Shown here piece after piece: positions 10,601-21,979 of a DNA stretch of 64,000 nucleotides. This DNA is from Medicago truncatula. Taxonomy: Eukaryota > Streptophyta > Magnoliopsida > Fabales > Fabaceae. The first letter of the stretch is position 1, and each line of letters opens with the position of its first letter. Under the pieces are notes generated by a model. It did not search any database. It had not been told where the DNA came from and saw only the letters and a program-made list of their open reading frames with translations. The position numbers and the translations under genes are program-made. The DNA is taken from contig NC_053046.1 of assembly GCF_003473485.1 (NCBI RefSeq), positions 36,665,832-36,729,831 of the forward strand, written 5' to 3'.

Positions 10601-12292
10601 CCAGAACTGATGAAGGGACTTATGTGTCATTTTGTAAAGACTTGGTTTGTGCCTGCCCTTGTTTGAAGAGCTAGTTCTGTTTTGTTGCAGCAGCAGACTT
10701 ATGTATAGGGTCCCTTCCCTACTGTGCCATGAGAAATCGTGCTTTGCTTATTTCAAGAACCATTTTGTTGACTGAAAATACAATCAAAGATTAAAAAAGT
10801 CTTTGAAGACGGTCGCGAAACAGTATTGATAGTTTCCGTTATCGTGATTAATTCAGACCGCGACAATAGTAATCCACATGCATCATTATGTAATCGTGAA
10901 TTCCTTAATGCGACCGCACTGTTGTTTAAAACATTGTGATATAATATCACTTATATAATCTTGGTGTAATTAAGAATTGCATTGTGTGGTCAATTATATA
11001 ATAATCCTAAGTTCCTATACTAGGGAGTTTGATAAGAGACTTGGTTTGTGTTTTGTTTTGGTAGGAAGAGCATGACCAAATCAGAGCAAAGAAAAGTTGC
11101 CAAGACGTACCATTGGAGTGGACAGATTACAAGTCAATGGCATTTACTCAATGTGTAAGATCATTAAATTCTGCTGATTCAAAACATCAAAAGAAAAAAC
11201 CCGTTTCACATACAAAAAAAGCACAGCATATTATCTTCTTATATTAATAATCTTGTCCTTGTTTGTTCTATGTAGGTTGTGAATGAGACTTTAAGGATGG
11301 CAAACATAATTGGTGGGATATTTAGGAGAGCAATGACAGACATCAATATCAAAGGTATAGTATACATTATCATGACAAAAACATAATTTAAAATCAAAAC
11401 ATTTATTTTGAATTTTAATTTTTGACTTGTAATACAGGCTACACTATTCCAAAGGGGTGGAAAGTCTTTGCATCATTTCGTGCCGTACATCTAAACCCCG
11501 ATCATTTCAAAGATGCGCGCACCTTCAATCCATGGAGATGGCAGGTAGCACTCTCATTTTATCTTTATAGGTGACGAGACATTAGTCTCTGCAGCTGCAC
11601 ATAAAGGATGAACAATTTACCCAAAAAACCATGAAAAAGTATTTTTACTATTTATTTGTACTCACTTAACTCATTAACCAAAATTAGGCTTTATACCTTA
11701 TAGCTGAATCTCTAACAAATCCTTCCTCTATGTTTAATCACACCTAAAGTTATAAATCTTGGCTGTGGCAACGGTTGCAATTGCATTCCAATTCTAATAT
11801 GGAAGGTTGCGGTCAAATGCAATTAATACAATCCTAATCACATACATAAAAAATATCAAGTCATGCCATGACCATACTTTTGTAGAAACCGTGATCTCAT
11901 CCTTATATTGTTGTGTCAATTGCTAACTTATTATAATGGAAATTGCAGAGGAAATCAGAAGCAACAAGCCCTGCAAATGTCTATACACCATTTGGAGGAG
12001 GGCCACGGCTGTGTCCCGGTTATGAGCTAGCCAGAGTTGTACTCTCAGTATTTCTTCACCGCATTGTAACTCGATACAGGTACAGTACAACCACAACATT
12101 CTGCTTATTATCATCTTTGTTAGGAAGTATAAGCATTTATTGTGTATCACTAATATTTTGTTTCAATTGTCTGTATGCCTCAGTTGGTCTCCTGCAGAAG
12201 AAGATAAGTTGGTGTTTTTCCCAACCACTAGGACGCAGAAGAGGTTCCCTATCATAGTGAAGCGTAGAGTGGAGTCCAAATTATGTAATTAA
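4749..12292 (+). CDS. CPD: Cytochrome P450 CYP90A1 (CPD), brassinosteroid biosynthesis
   Basis: Eight exons join in frame to 472 aa: 4749-5255, 8558-8707, 8812-9057, 11065-11154, 11276-11354, 11438-11544, 11949-12079, 12184-12292. All introns are GT-AG. The protein has an N-terminal hydrophobic anchor (residues 2-16), the Pro-rich hinge [10 protein letters not shown], the I-helix AGYETT (274-279), the K-helix ETLR (335-338), the FNPWRW region (387-392) and the haem loop [10 protein letters not shown] with Cys415. Length, exon number and sequence match plant CPD. That family acts at the endoplasmic reticulum in brassinosteroid synthesis, originally described as C-23 hydroxylation and later as C-3 oxidation. 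The ATG at 4749 is the first Met of the open frame; the frame upstream has only non-ATG starts. Intron 1 is 3.3 kb and carries several insertions. Haem, I-helix and ExxR motifs are all intact, so the gene looks functional. Confidence 0.96.
5825..6012. mobile_element. MITE-like repeat in CPD intron 1, copy 1
   Basis: The sequence starts AAATGATATTTGAATA and ends near GGTTGTTCAAATAACACCTC, the inverted counterpart of the start. It carries the internal CTCTCTCT...ATTG pyrimidine tract shared with copies at 6891, 8318 and 51479. It is the most diverged of the three copies in this intron. Confidence 0.55.
6583..6722 (-). mobile_element. Degenerate tRNA-related SINE copy in CPD intron 1
   Basis: On the minus strand the order matches the cleaner SINE copy at 48013-48146: ...CAATTGGTAGGAATATTG, then a B-box-like GTTCGAAC, then a stem, CCACTAGAATATTTGA and an A-rich tail (T-run on the plus strand). 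The A box is decayed. This is an old copy. Confidence 0.5.
6891..7062. mobile_element. MITE-like repeat in CPD intron 1, copy 2
   Basis: It starts AAATGATATTTAAATAAC and ends TGTACAAATATCATTCC, so the termini are inverted repeats of one another. The interior contains AATAGAGAAAAAGTGGTTGT, shared with the copy at 8318-8496. No target duplication could be fixed. Confidence 0.65.
7585..8071 (-). mobile_element. Retroposed sequence with poly(A) tail and 14-bp target-site duplication
   Basis: AAGTCAATAATCTT occurs at 7571-7584 and again at 8072-8085. Between the copies, a T run up to about 7612 (the poly(A) tail of a minus-strand insert) is followed by about 460 bp with no significant ORF. Poly(A) plus a variable-length exact duplication is the mark of target-primed reverse transcription. 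The insert is therefore a 5'-truncated LINE, a SINE or a retroposed transcript. I do not recognise its source. It lies in CPD intron 1, antisense to the gene. Confidence 0.8.
8318..8496. mobile_element. MITE-like repeat in CPD intron 1, copy 3
   Basis: Starts AATTGATATTCGTACAA and ends TTATACAAATATCACTCTT, inverted relative to the start. It shares AATAGAGAAAAAGTGGTTGT with copy 2. It ends about 60 bp upstream of CPD exon 2. Confidence 0.65.
9128..9166. repeat. Partial end of the GCTAAC-type Mutator MITE (CPD intron 3)
   Basis: The segment CTTGTGCCTTAAGGACACAAGTTAGCATTTC corresponds to the right terminal repeat of the elements at 2550-2731 and 36742-36927. No partner end with a matching duplication was found nearby, so this is a truncated copy. 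Confidence 0.45.
9703..9829 (-). mobile_element. Short retroposed insert with 12-bp target-site duplication (CPD intron 3)
   Basis: GTGCTATCTAAT is present at 9691-9702 and 9830-9841. The insert begins on the plus strand with a T-run of about 17, the tail of a minus-strand retroposon, followed by about 105 bp. The size fits a SINE or a heavily 5'-truncated LINE. No pol III boxes are visible. Confidence 0.75.
10349..10500. repeat. Damaged copy of the GCTAAC-type Mutator MITE (CPD intron 3)
   Basis: The left end GGGTCATACTAACCGGTGTC closely matches the left end of the element at 36742 (GGGTCCTGCTAACCGGTGCC), and the interior ATTGATTACACAATTT...AATGCAATA also matches it. The right end (CTTCCTTAACCATTAAG) is worn and no 9-bp duplication remains. 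Confidence 0.5.
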
Positions 12293-13743
12293 TTAAAGTG
12301 CCAGTATAAGTAATAATACAGTTATATCTACTAGTTTAGTAGTTCATATGTTATTTTTTTCCTTTTATGGTTATAAGATAAAATGTCTTGTTAATGAAAA
12401 TATAATATAATATAGTTTAATCAGGTCATGAGCTTGGCATAAATCCTTTAATGTATAATATCATACTAAATCCTTATTAGAAGAAATAAAAAGAAAAGCC
12501 ACCAATTCATATTTGGTGCTTTCACTAGACAACATAACCCCCCTGTAATATTTAGCTCAAAGCAACATTACATGAGCACTAACAAATCATAGTCAACTCT
12601 AACACTCCATTGTCATGGATCCACAAGGCATCAAGCCTTTAGTGTTCTGAACACTCCCTGAATGTCGAAAACTGAAGTAATTTCGTCTTCTCTTCATAAC
12701 ATGTACTCATAAGTCACTGCAATAGGCTTGCTTGCAACCCACACAAAAGGGACTTCTTAGTTGCTAATTAATCTTTTAAATACGATATCTAAAACTCAAT
12801 TTCTTTTTTTACTATTGATTTTTGAATACTACATATTTCAATATGATTAATGAATTAATTTTGATCGTATATAATAATAAAAACATAAATATGGTTCTAG
12901 CTAAAACTAGTATTTCTATTGTACTATTGCCCATGTCTACTATTTGTGTCTTTCTTTTTCCAAATATCTAATCCTTTTGAAAAATGAAGATGACCCCAAC
13001 TCATTATTTACTAGTATAGTTTCCATTAAGCATGTCAGCGCAAATATGTGTGCTCATTGCCCAGTCTCTTTGACAATCCTATCCCATAATCCTCATACAT
13101 AGGATTTACACCACGTAACCAAAACTAAGACTGACAAAATCAATTCGGTGTACTCATTGTTCAGTCTCTTCCCATGATCCTATCCCATAAACCTCACGTG
13201 TAAAAAGATTTACATTTACATTTACATAACCAAGAGTCTGAACCTAAGCATGACAAAATCAATTAACAGATGACTGTATTGCTTGAAAGTTTCACTACTC
13301 AGCAAATCAAGTAAATGTTTAATGATATTAAAATGGTATTAGCAAAAATCCACTTGAAAACCCAATTAGAGAAACAACATTACAATATTAATTGTTCATC
13401 ACACGAGTCTTACAGAAAGTCTCACCATGTGTTAAAATTACTAACATACTGCCTTAACAAATGCAAATGATAAAACCAAGTAAACTCGGTTAGCACAATC
13501 ACTATCTATCATTGACATTCAAGTAGTATTACCTATAGTACCCAAAAATGATAAAACCGAATAAAGTCTGTAAATGCAGTTTCTATTACTGACATTCAAG
13601 TGAAGTATCCAAAAAACTAAAATCTAATAAGCATCAACTTTTTACCCTCATAATAGAGTTCAAATTCTCATGTACTGACTTTACTAACAACAGATATGGA
13701 GAGTCAAGAGGGCGTAAAACCAGACAGACAGTTGCTGCAGAGC
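12293..13743. other. Intergenic spacer between convergent CPD and 5'-nucleotidase genes
   Basis: The two genes are tail to tail. The spacer should hold both 3' UTRs. No ORF is supported. Two weak tandem duplications are visible. One has a unit of about 100 bp, with GTGT(G/A)CTCATTG starting near 13048 and 13149 and each copy ending in TGACAAAATCAATT. The other, near 13461 and 13546, has units starting AAATGATAAAACC. Confidence 0.6.
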
Positions 13744-16700
13744 TCAGCTTTCAAAAATGCTATTATATTCATGTTGCATTAAATCTTCACTGGGTGTATA
13801 ATATTTTTCCGGAGAGAACGAACCCAAGTTAGATACTTGGCTTGTATAAAGGCAGGCAAATCTCTTAACCTGCATCATGCGCATAAACACAATTTCATTA
13901 ACTTAATAACAATTCAGTGAGGTCAATTTTAGAAGTTTCTAAATGGAAAAAATGACGTAATATACAAGCATACTCGCACTTTGAGGCACAATTTAGCAAT
14001 GGTTGGTATCCTATTTCACATTAGTACAATCTCCTAATGGAATGGCTATACAAGTTTGAAAATAAACAGCAATAATAATGGTGTGCAGTGCTAAAGAATG
14101 TTGGTTTTTACCTGATGAGCAAAGCGCGAGTTCTGATAACCGGTCTTCATCAGTTGTCCCCATGTCTCGTGAAACTGCAATGGTTTATTTTAAATAATAC
14201 AATGTGAGTACTATGTCTAGCAGAACGAGAACTAGTAATTGAAAAGGTTACAGGTTTTCTACCTCTTGGTGTAGTTTCCTTAGGGCTTCTTGATGATCTG
14301 ACCTCATTTTCTCTCTTTCATGCTGTTAAAATAACTATTAGCGACTCAAAAACAAGTCCCACTATGCATATAACATGAGGGAAACAGAGAATGAACCTAA
14401 AAGACCTAACCTCCAATTTCTGAATTTTTGAAATGAACTTCTGCTTGGTATCATCATCTGGACTAGCTGATCTGAAAAAGTGTAGACTACTGCTAAGAAT
14501 GCAATCAGATAGTAAGACATCACTAACAACATCCGGATTTACACTTACTTGAGAGACTGATTGAAATGCATTTCTTTCTCAATGTCATCACGATCATTCC
14601 TCAGAGATCTAAGTTTCTGCAAACAAGACAACTTACATAAAAATTATCATCACTCAAAATGTCTACTTAGCTTGTTTGGTGGTGTTAACTGAGTCTGGAA
14701 AATCGCAAAAGAAAACTTAATTAAAATTGTAGGAAGACCGTGTGATATTTCTTGTGTGTGAATTAAGCCTATACTCTATGGTTTCATTTTACATTTTTAA
14801 CCTGCCACACTATTTTATTGACAACTAATAAGCACCTTACAATCATCCCTCAATTCCCAGAGAAGTTGAACCTCCTTATCAAGTTCTGGGATAACCAACA
14901 TGGTTCTCCAGCCTGCTCATGAACATATTGAACAATAATCAAGTTCAAATCATTTGAAGAAATAATAAATATACATTGTTTTAAAAGAAAGGAAATTCGG
15001 GTTTCCACAGAAAGTATTTGAGCTTCGACCGATGCCTTACTTTTATATTACTTTTTGCAGAAAGTATCTGAGCTTCGACCAATGCCTTACTTTTATATTA
15101 CTTTTCTAGTATTCTATATCTCTTTCGTCTTATTATTAGGAACCAAAGATAATGCTCAAAAGATGAAAAAATCTAATCTATATAATAGAAGAGTCTTAAG
15201 GACTAATATACCAAGAGTTTTTTTGCTGCTCAGTATATCTCCATAGATATGATCCCCAGCATATAGTATCTGCAAGTATTACCAGTTTCACAGAAAGCTT
15301 CTGTAAATGTCGCAACTTAGAATTCATAAAATGGCACCTACCATGTTTCCTACATAAGTAATATGCTCTTTAAATCAGAAACACAATTCACAATAAAAAT
15401 TACTGCCATTTATATAAGCAACCAATATATTTTCATAAAAGAAAATGAATACCTGTGAACTCGTTTCTATTTTAAGTAGGGGATACAGATGACTGACATT
15501 GCCTCCCTAAAATGGAATCACTATATATAGTAAAAAATATTGAGGTATAAATTTAATCCAATGACCTACAAGTAAATATTAATTTACCTGGAAAACCTTG
15601 TGAGCATTGTTATCTTTTGTTGATATCTTTGCAGCGAAATTACCCACCTTTAAGAAGACGCGCAAAAAAAGACATTTCAGAGAAAGATCACTGAAAAAAT
15701 TAATACAAGTATTTGATGTGCTATTGTGACCTGAGGCAGAGGAGAGCCATTATTTGTATTACGGAGCACTCCACTCTCAGGCTCAACCTCAAACAGGTTA
15801 GCATGATTATCCTCCTGAAAAAAATTTGGCTTTGCACTGCATGAATGATAGTTGGTAAAGTATTAGGTCAGCAAGGAAATCTCTAATTTACTTGACTTCA
15901 TTCCGTATAAAACCCAAAAATTGAACATTCCACCACAAGAACCGAGTCAAATTGCACCAAATTCTCTTGAGTTCCTCTTGCACATCTTGTGCTAGGGGGA
16001 ACCATTTTCGTGGTGTGTGTGTGTGTGTGTGTTCATTTTGGCTTGTTCAAAAGAAAAAACTGACTGAAGCACTACATGACATCATGAGAATTACAATATA
16101 AAACTGGTACTACATGACACAATGAAAATTACAATATATGTTGTGTGTTTGGGATAAAAGACACTGCAGAAGCCATTTACTGAACAGCAAAAGGAACCAA
16201 CTAAGTGATTGCAAGACCTCCTAGTTGCTTGTAATAATAGTGTTTGAGCATTAAGGAAAACAGTTACTTTAATAGTGCTACATGAAAAGTTACTTTAAGC
16301 AGAGTGATGACAAAAAAAAAACAGCAGTAGTTGCAGATTTTCAGATAAGAACGATGACCTGCCAGTGATGACAACATCAAAGTATTCAAGCCAGTCAAAA
16401 TTAGTACTGTCATTCACCCCACCGGATCCACAGATGAAATTCATGACAACACTTGTATAGTCCCATAAACTGTAAAAAATAGAGAGGAATCTTTTAAAAT
16501 TTTAGATAATTGTTTGTAGAGAAAAATCCCGTAGTACAAGTGTATTTAAATTATATCTTTGATCAGGTCAATAAGATCAATGCATAATAAACTGAAAACA
16601 AACTTTTCAATGCAGATTTCCTTATCATGAACTGGCTTTTGCAAAAGCTTAAACTGTTGGGTGACGTGAATGATTTGTAACATTAACCTCCACTTTATCT

Positions 16701-19072
16701 CTACTTTTAGGTTGAAGCATGCAATACCTTGTGCTGTAATTAAACTTTTAATTTAGAAGACATGGAGGTTTAGATATTATGTCAAGAACCTACTATTCCA
16801 AAAGCTTGTTCAATAAAGAACATGAATGATTTTAGAGAAATGACAGTGTGGACTTACCACATAGAAATGACAGTAAAAAACATGCTGTAATTTATTTTTA
16901 TACTGTTCTTCTTTAGAGAAATCATCACTACCTGTTTGTCACCAAAAATGTAGCTCGTCCAGATTCTTTAAGCATTTTAAGCATGGGAACTATTGATTCG
17001 TCTTCATGGATATACCTAATAATATTTTAAATTTCGGAAAGAATATGACAAGTCAGATAATTTCATCACAAATCCAGATACATATGAAACTTTACCACAT
17101 AAATTTAACATAAAATCAGTGGTATGCACTAACCATGATATTTAAATAACACTAATTGTTTGTCCATTTTTCATTATGATGTAGCAGTGACTTGACATCT
17201 ATACCTCTTGGGATCTTCTGCAAGCTTTTGCTTCAAGGTTCCATCTCGGTGGCACATATCTACTGCATTCCGAACATCTTTGTAGAGACAAGCATAACTG
17301 GAATGACAGCTCATAAACAATATTTAAAATGCTCGATCATTTCTGCTTTACCCCATCTATGACTTGAAACATTTGAAAAGAAAAAAATGGTTTGTCCACT
17401 GCCCAATACACATTTATTTAACCTTCCTAATATTCACCGGTTATTCAGTGTCCCGTACTCTTGCAGAAACAAACAAGTTTAGCAGCACGCAACCATAACC
17501 TTTAATACCTTAGAGGGATGTTGGAATCAACATTCATTGTAAACTATTAGTGCTCCCTTGATGTTCAAAAATAAAGAATCCCACGTTTGCCTTGAAGGTA
17601 ATATATCATTACACATGATAACTGATAATAATACTTTTTTTTTAGCAGTCAACCAAGATTGAATTCTATTGCCAAGCAATAAAAATAACAAATACCTCTG
17701 TCCTAGTATGCAATTGATCTTGAAAGATGCAGTCATGTAAACTTGATAAAATAAGAATCATGCAAGCAGTTACAGGACTTACTCATCAGACGGTAGACTT
17801 CCAGGATTTCTGTCACAAAAATCAACCAGTTGCGCAAATAAGTAGGCTTCGGCAAGTGAAAAGAGTGTGTCGATTAGAGCATATTCTGGCTCATCAAAAG
17901 AATTAGATACTAAAAACTTTCCGTAGGCCTCAACTTTCCGGTCTTTTGACAGTTCTTCAAAACCATGATAAGCTATTTTCACATACTTGTGGCAATCCAT
18001 CTAAATACATGAAGCAGTACAAAGGCAAAAAAGGATATTAGAAGAAATCCATGTAATTTCTTATATCTTATTTCCATTGTAATTATGGAGAGGTATAAAA
18101 CATTTTTTTGGTCTTGACCTTCAAGATGTTGCCTCTCTTTTTGTCAAGAACCAAACCTCTAACCATGTAGCTTGGATTAAAACTCCAATTCAGTAGCTGC
18201 GGGGAAAAAAATTTCATTTAGCGAAAATACTACACAGCTTAAGATTAGTAAAGCCAAGCAAATTTAATCCTTCATAATTGAACAATATTCAAGCAGGGTG
18301 AATGGAAAAAAATGGCTGATGTTTTCTATTGCACGGGATTGTTACGAAATTAATAGCAAACAAGGAAAGCTCATTGTCGCAGAGACACAAATTTTGATAG
18401 ATAATTGGTCACACTGCAGAGGTTTGATTCAAAATGAAAGTTATGGAAGACAGTTCAGGTAGCATCCATTGGAAAAAATATAGTAGAGACTAGAGTCTCA
18501 TCTAAGGGTGATTGAACATATATGGAGCACGCCCGCATGAGTATTGGGGAGGAGGATATTTGATATAGTTTTAAACAAAAGGATCATAAATTTAAATGGT
18601 TTGTCATCAGACATTATTCATGATAGAATATTATGAAGTTGTTTGATTTATGCAGCCAATGATAACTAGTGGGAAATTATTTGGTTTTCCTGTAATTATA
18701 GAACACAATTAATCTCAAGAAAGAGTTGATGAACACAAAGTGAGTAAATAAACCCTAAAAATAAATACAACACTGCTTCTATCACCACTAGCACAAGAAA
18801 AAACAAATTAAATATGGTAGAATTAGTACAAGATTAACCGGACAAACCTCAACGGGATATTTCAAATTATGAACCAGCTTTCGAACTGTGTGTTTATAAG
18901 TAAGGGATTCAAAAGTTTCAGGCTTGTATTGCGCCAAGGTATAATCCATGTCAAATCCCACAGCATTAACGTTCCTCATATTCAGTGGCCGGTTACAGAA
19001 GATCTGCTTTTTTGTATCAGTTTTAGTTTTGGCACTTTTGCAGCCAGGAGATTCCACTGAGATTTCGTTCAT
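13744..19072 (-). CDS. HAD-superfamily IG-type 5'-nucleotidase (cytosolic purine 5'-nucleotidase-like)
   Basis: Sixteen coding exons join in frame to 513 aa: 19072-18848, 18196-18119, 18000-17783, 17297-17205, 17015-16932, 16469-16359, 15836-15731, 15647-15588, 15506-15453, 15269-15212, 14912-14836, 14616-14549, 14471-14411, 14322-14263, 14174-14112, 13869-13744. HAD motif I is DMDYT (41-45; Asp41 nucleophile, Asp43 acid/base). Motif II lies in ATFLVTNS (226-233), the motif III Lys in SAKPNFF (Lys272) and motif IV is GDHIYGD (348-354). These fit the 5_nucleotid (cN-II-like) family, which dephosphorylates nucleoside 5'-monophosphates in animals; plant substrates are poorly known. The C-terminal part (about 390-450) is charged and helical, probably coiled. 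An in-frame TAA three codons upstream fixes the start at 19072. All catalytic motifs are intact. Confidence 0.92.
16013..16031. repeat. (GT)n microsatellite
   Basis: A short run of GT dinucleotides inside an intron of the 5'-nucleotidase gene. Confidence 0.85.
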
Positions 19073-19738
19073 TGAAAATTATGAATGCACCTGATTAGAT
19101 CCTGTTAGATTTCATCATCAACAAAACAAAAACGACAAAGAATTATATTCCAGAAATAATTAAAAGCGAATTTGGTAAATACAACAAGGCATTAATGAAA
19201 GTTAATTTTCAATGAAGGCTTCCTCAAAGCATAACATAATATATGTCCGAAATCTACATAGAGATATTAAAGAACACACCGCTATACTACATATACATTG
19301 AGTCGAAATATGGAAGAACTGTGATTCTAATTGTAATTAAAACCGCATCATGTAAATCATACAGACCTATACTTTTTTCCTTTAGTACAATGCAGACCTA
19401 TAATTATTCAGGACTTAAGAGGCACAAGATCGTTGATCCATCTAGAGAGGTTACAAAATGGCAACACACATTCTAGATTAATCATGGAAGCACTAATTTC
19501 GCGTTATAAGATAAAGATATTAGATAACAGCATAACATGGAAGCAATAATCACGCAACATACTAATGTTCAAACAAACACCTGAACTGAACGTTCAAGTT
19601 CTCAATCGAATTAATCTCATAAGTATCTAATAATTTAAATGAATGTATCTAATCTCGCCACGTCCCATTCTACATAAAATTAGAACAGATTATAATGCAG
19701 TAACAAGATTCTTGAAACCTTATCTTGAGTGTGAAAGA

Positions 19739-19762
19739 ATTATTATTATTATTATTATTATA
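19739..19762. repeat. (TTA)n microsatellite
   Basis: About seven ATT/TTA units in a row within the presumed 5' UTR intron of the 5'-nucleotidase gene. Confidence 0.8.
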
Positions 19763-20316
19763 AGGTAAAAACAGAAACCTAGCATGATACCGTTCAAACA
19801 AATTAACACCTGAACTGAAAACTCAATTTCTCAATCGAATCAATCTCATATGTAATATTCTCGTCATATCTCATTTTGTATACAACTAGAACAAATTAAG
19901 TATGAACAAATCACTTGCTTAAATGATAAACTAAGCTAGAATCAACAATATATTAGTAACAAGATTCAGGAAACATATTGTTGATTGTAGCATCTAATCA
20001 AATATATATAATAAGTATCTAATATTGAATGCAATGCATCTAACATTCTCGTTACATCAAAAGAACAAATTAAGCACAATCAAATTACTTGCTTAATGAA
20101 TGTAAAAAACTAGAACAAATTAATCACGAAAAAATCACTTAAACGATAAATTCAACTATAATCAACAACAAAATCACTTGCTGAATCAAATGCATGACAA
20201 TATAACAAATCAAGCATGAAAAAATCGCTTGCTTAAACGATAAATTAAACTATAATCAACAACGTAATCGGAAAACCTTGAGGAACAAGAAAACGAAAAC
20301 GAAAACGAAAACGAAC

Positions 20317-20460
20317 CTGCGATAGCGAAGTGATGAGAGCGAGAATCGGAGAAGATTTGAGAAGAAAAGCGAAAACGATGAGATGAAAGAAGAGGAGAGA
20401 AAAACGGTTATGGAGAGAGAAAGAAATGAAATGAAGCGGTTTTCGTGTTCTCATTTTGCA
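20317..20460 (-). other. Probable non-coding first exon (5' UTR) of the 5'-nucleotidase gene
   Basis: The coding start at 19072 is preceded by an in-frame stop and by an AG acceptor (TCTAATCAG ending near 19092). About 1.2 kb upstream, a purine/pyrimidine-biased stretch ends in CTATCGCAG followed by GTTCGT, a plausible donor at 20317. A leader exon here with an intron of roughly 1.2 kb is the simplest reading. The 5' end is only a guess. Between 19,100 and 20,300 are loosely repeated segments (AACAAATTAAGCAT, AATCACTTGCTTAA) but nothing coding. Confidence 0.45.
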
Positions 20461-20929
20461 TTAAATAGAGCGCGAAAGATGACAAAGTGAGATTGAAATT
20501 GAAGTGAAATGCAAATACAGTTGAAAGTAAAGAATAGAAAGTGTCATATTGGATTCATATTATATTTTAAAGATGGTGTTTTTAAATTAAGAAAATCAAA
20601 ATATATTATTAAATTTAGACCATTGATATTGGATCCAACGATCAATCCATGTGATTACTTCTTATCCAAATCATGAATTGTGTTGCTTCACTCTTTTGTT
20701 GCAGGTGTATATGACATTTGTTCATGGATGAGAAATTTATTTAATCTCAATTACTTTTAAAATAATGTGTTAGTTAATACTTATCACATTCTTTGGATTA
20801 TTTATAAAAATAAGGAGTGGACTGTCATGTTCTTTATACACTCATTCAATCTCTACACAATATTTATAAAGGTCTTGGAATGATTTTTTTTCTTATGACG
20901 TTATTTATTAGCCTCACTTGGTGGTGGAT

Positions 20930-21460
20930 TTGATAAAATTCACCTTGTTGAAGTGGTTATTTAGCCGACGACATGGTCAATTTTGTTCTTTTTATGTGTA
21001 AGATATGACTCATCTTTTTTACTGACACCTCTGAAGATTTGTGAGTCGGATAACATAAAACATTTGCCGACTCACCTCTAAAGGAAGGAGATGATGTACA
21101 CCATAAATGAGGTCAAGACGACTTTAAAGAGAATAAAACGACCTCCTACAGATAAATTACCAAACTTCCAAGAAGACAATTTGTCTCTTATATGACTAAT
21201 CACAAGATTCCAAAATAATAATTTACCAGAATTATTGTCAATTGGCATCCCTAACATTCGGTCTCATTCAACCAAGAGCTATCAACGTTAATATTAACTA
21301 ATAAACGTTTATGAAAGTTCACCTTCAATCTATAAATGAGTTCAAAAAGCAAAAGAGTGGTCTTCATTGTGCGGATATTATACCAACTCTTTCTACTAAT
21401 GAACAAAGTATCATATACAAAAGGTAGATAACTTTAAACACGTCATCATCCTCCACTTGA
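20930..21460 (-). pseudogene. LINE (non-LTR retrotransposon) reverse-transcriptase fragment, dead
   Basis: On the minus strand, stretches in shifting frames read LPFVYDTLFISRKSWYNIRT, LLFELIYRLKVNFHK, FWNLVISHIRDKLSSWK and LSVGGRFILFKVVLTSF. These follow the order of the plant LINE reverse transcriptase (FADDT box, then the GLKVNFHKS and GGRLVLLKSVLTS blocks). The catalytic box is FVYD instead of FADD, and frameshifts and stops separate the blocks. It is a relic with no function. Confidence 0.75.
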
Positions 21461-21979
21461 AAACCACAAAATTTTACCAATCTTATATATATAAAATAAA
21501 AAAAAATAAAAAAAATAAAAACTTGTTAAAATAGTAAATTACACTGTCAACATGAATTTGAATGACAAATGACAAATGTTGGTATTTTAATTGTTATGTG
21601 TGTATGTCATAAACTAATCCACTTAGATCTCATCTACCAAAAAACGATTGTTTACTTTGTGTATTAAAACTTACAAATATTTCAATGAATTTTAATCTTG
21701 CTATCACATCAATTATTCAACTAACTTCATAGAAGTATTTTGTTTTTAGATTATGAGTTTTCCATCAAAGTATTAACTTGAGGGAAACTAACTTTATCTT
21801 AAAACTATGAGTACAATTTATCAAAACATCTATTTATTGAAGACTAATCTTAAATGAACACAATTATATATTAAAAAAAAGCTTAACCACAAACTGTAAC
21901 AAAATAAAATTGACTACATGAAAAATATTATATCACATATCAATTGGTCTATGCCATAGGCATTTTCATAAAAATACAA

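Noticed and set aside
20245..20454. Signal-peptide-like ORF upstream of the 5'-nucleotidase
   Set aside because: It cannot be joined in frame to the coding exons because an in-frame stop precedes the ATG at 19072. It is better read as 5' UTR.
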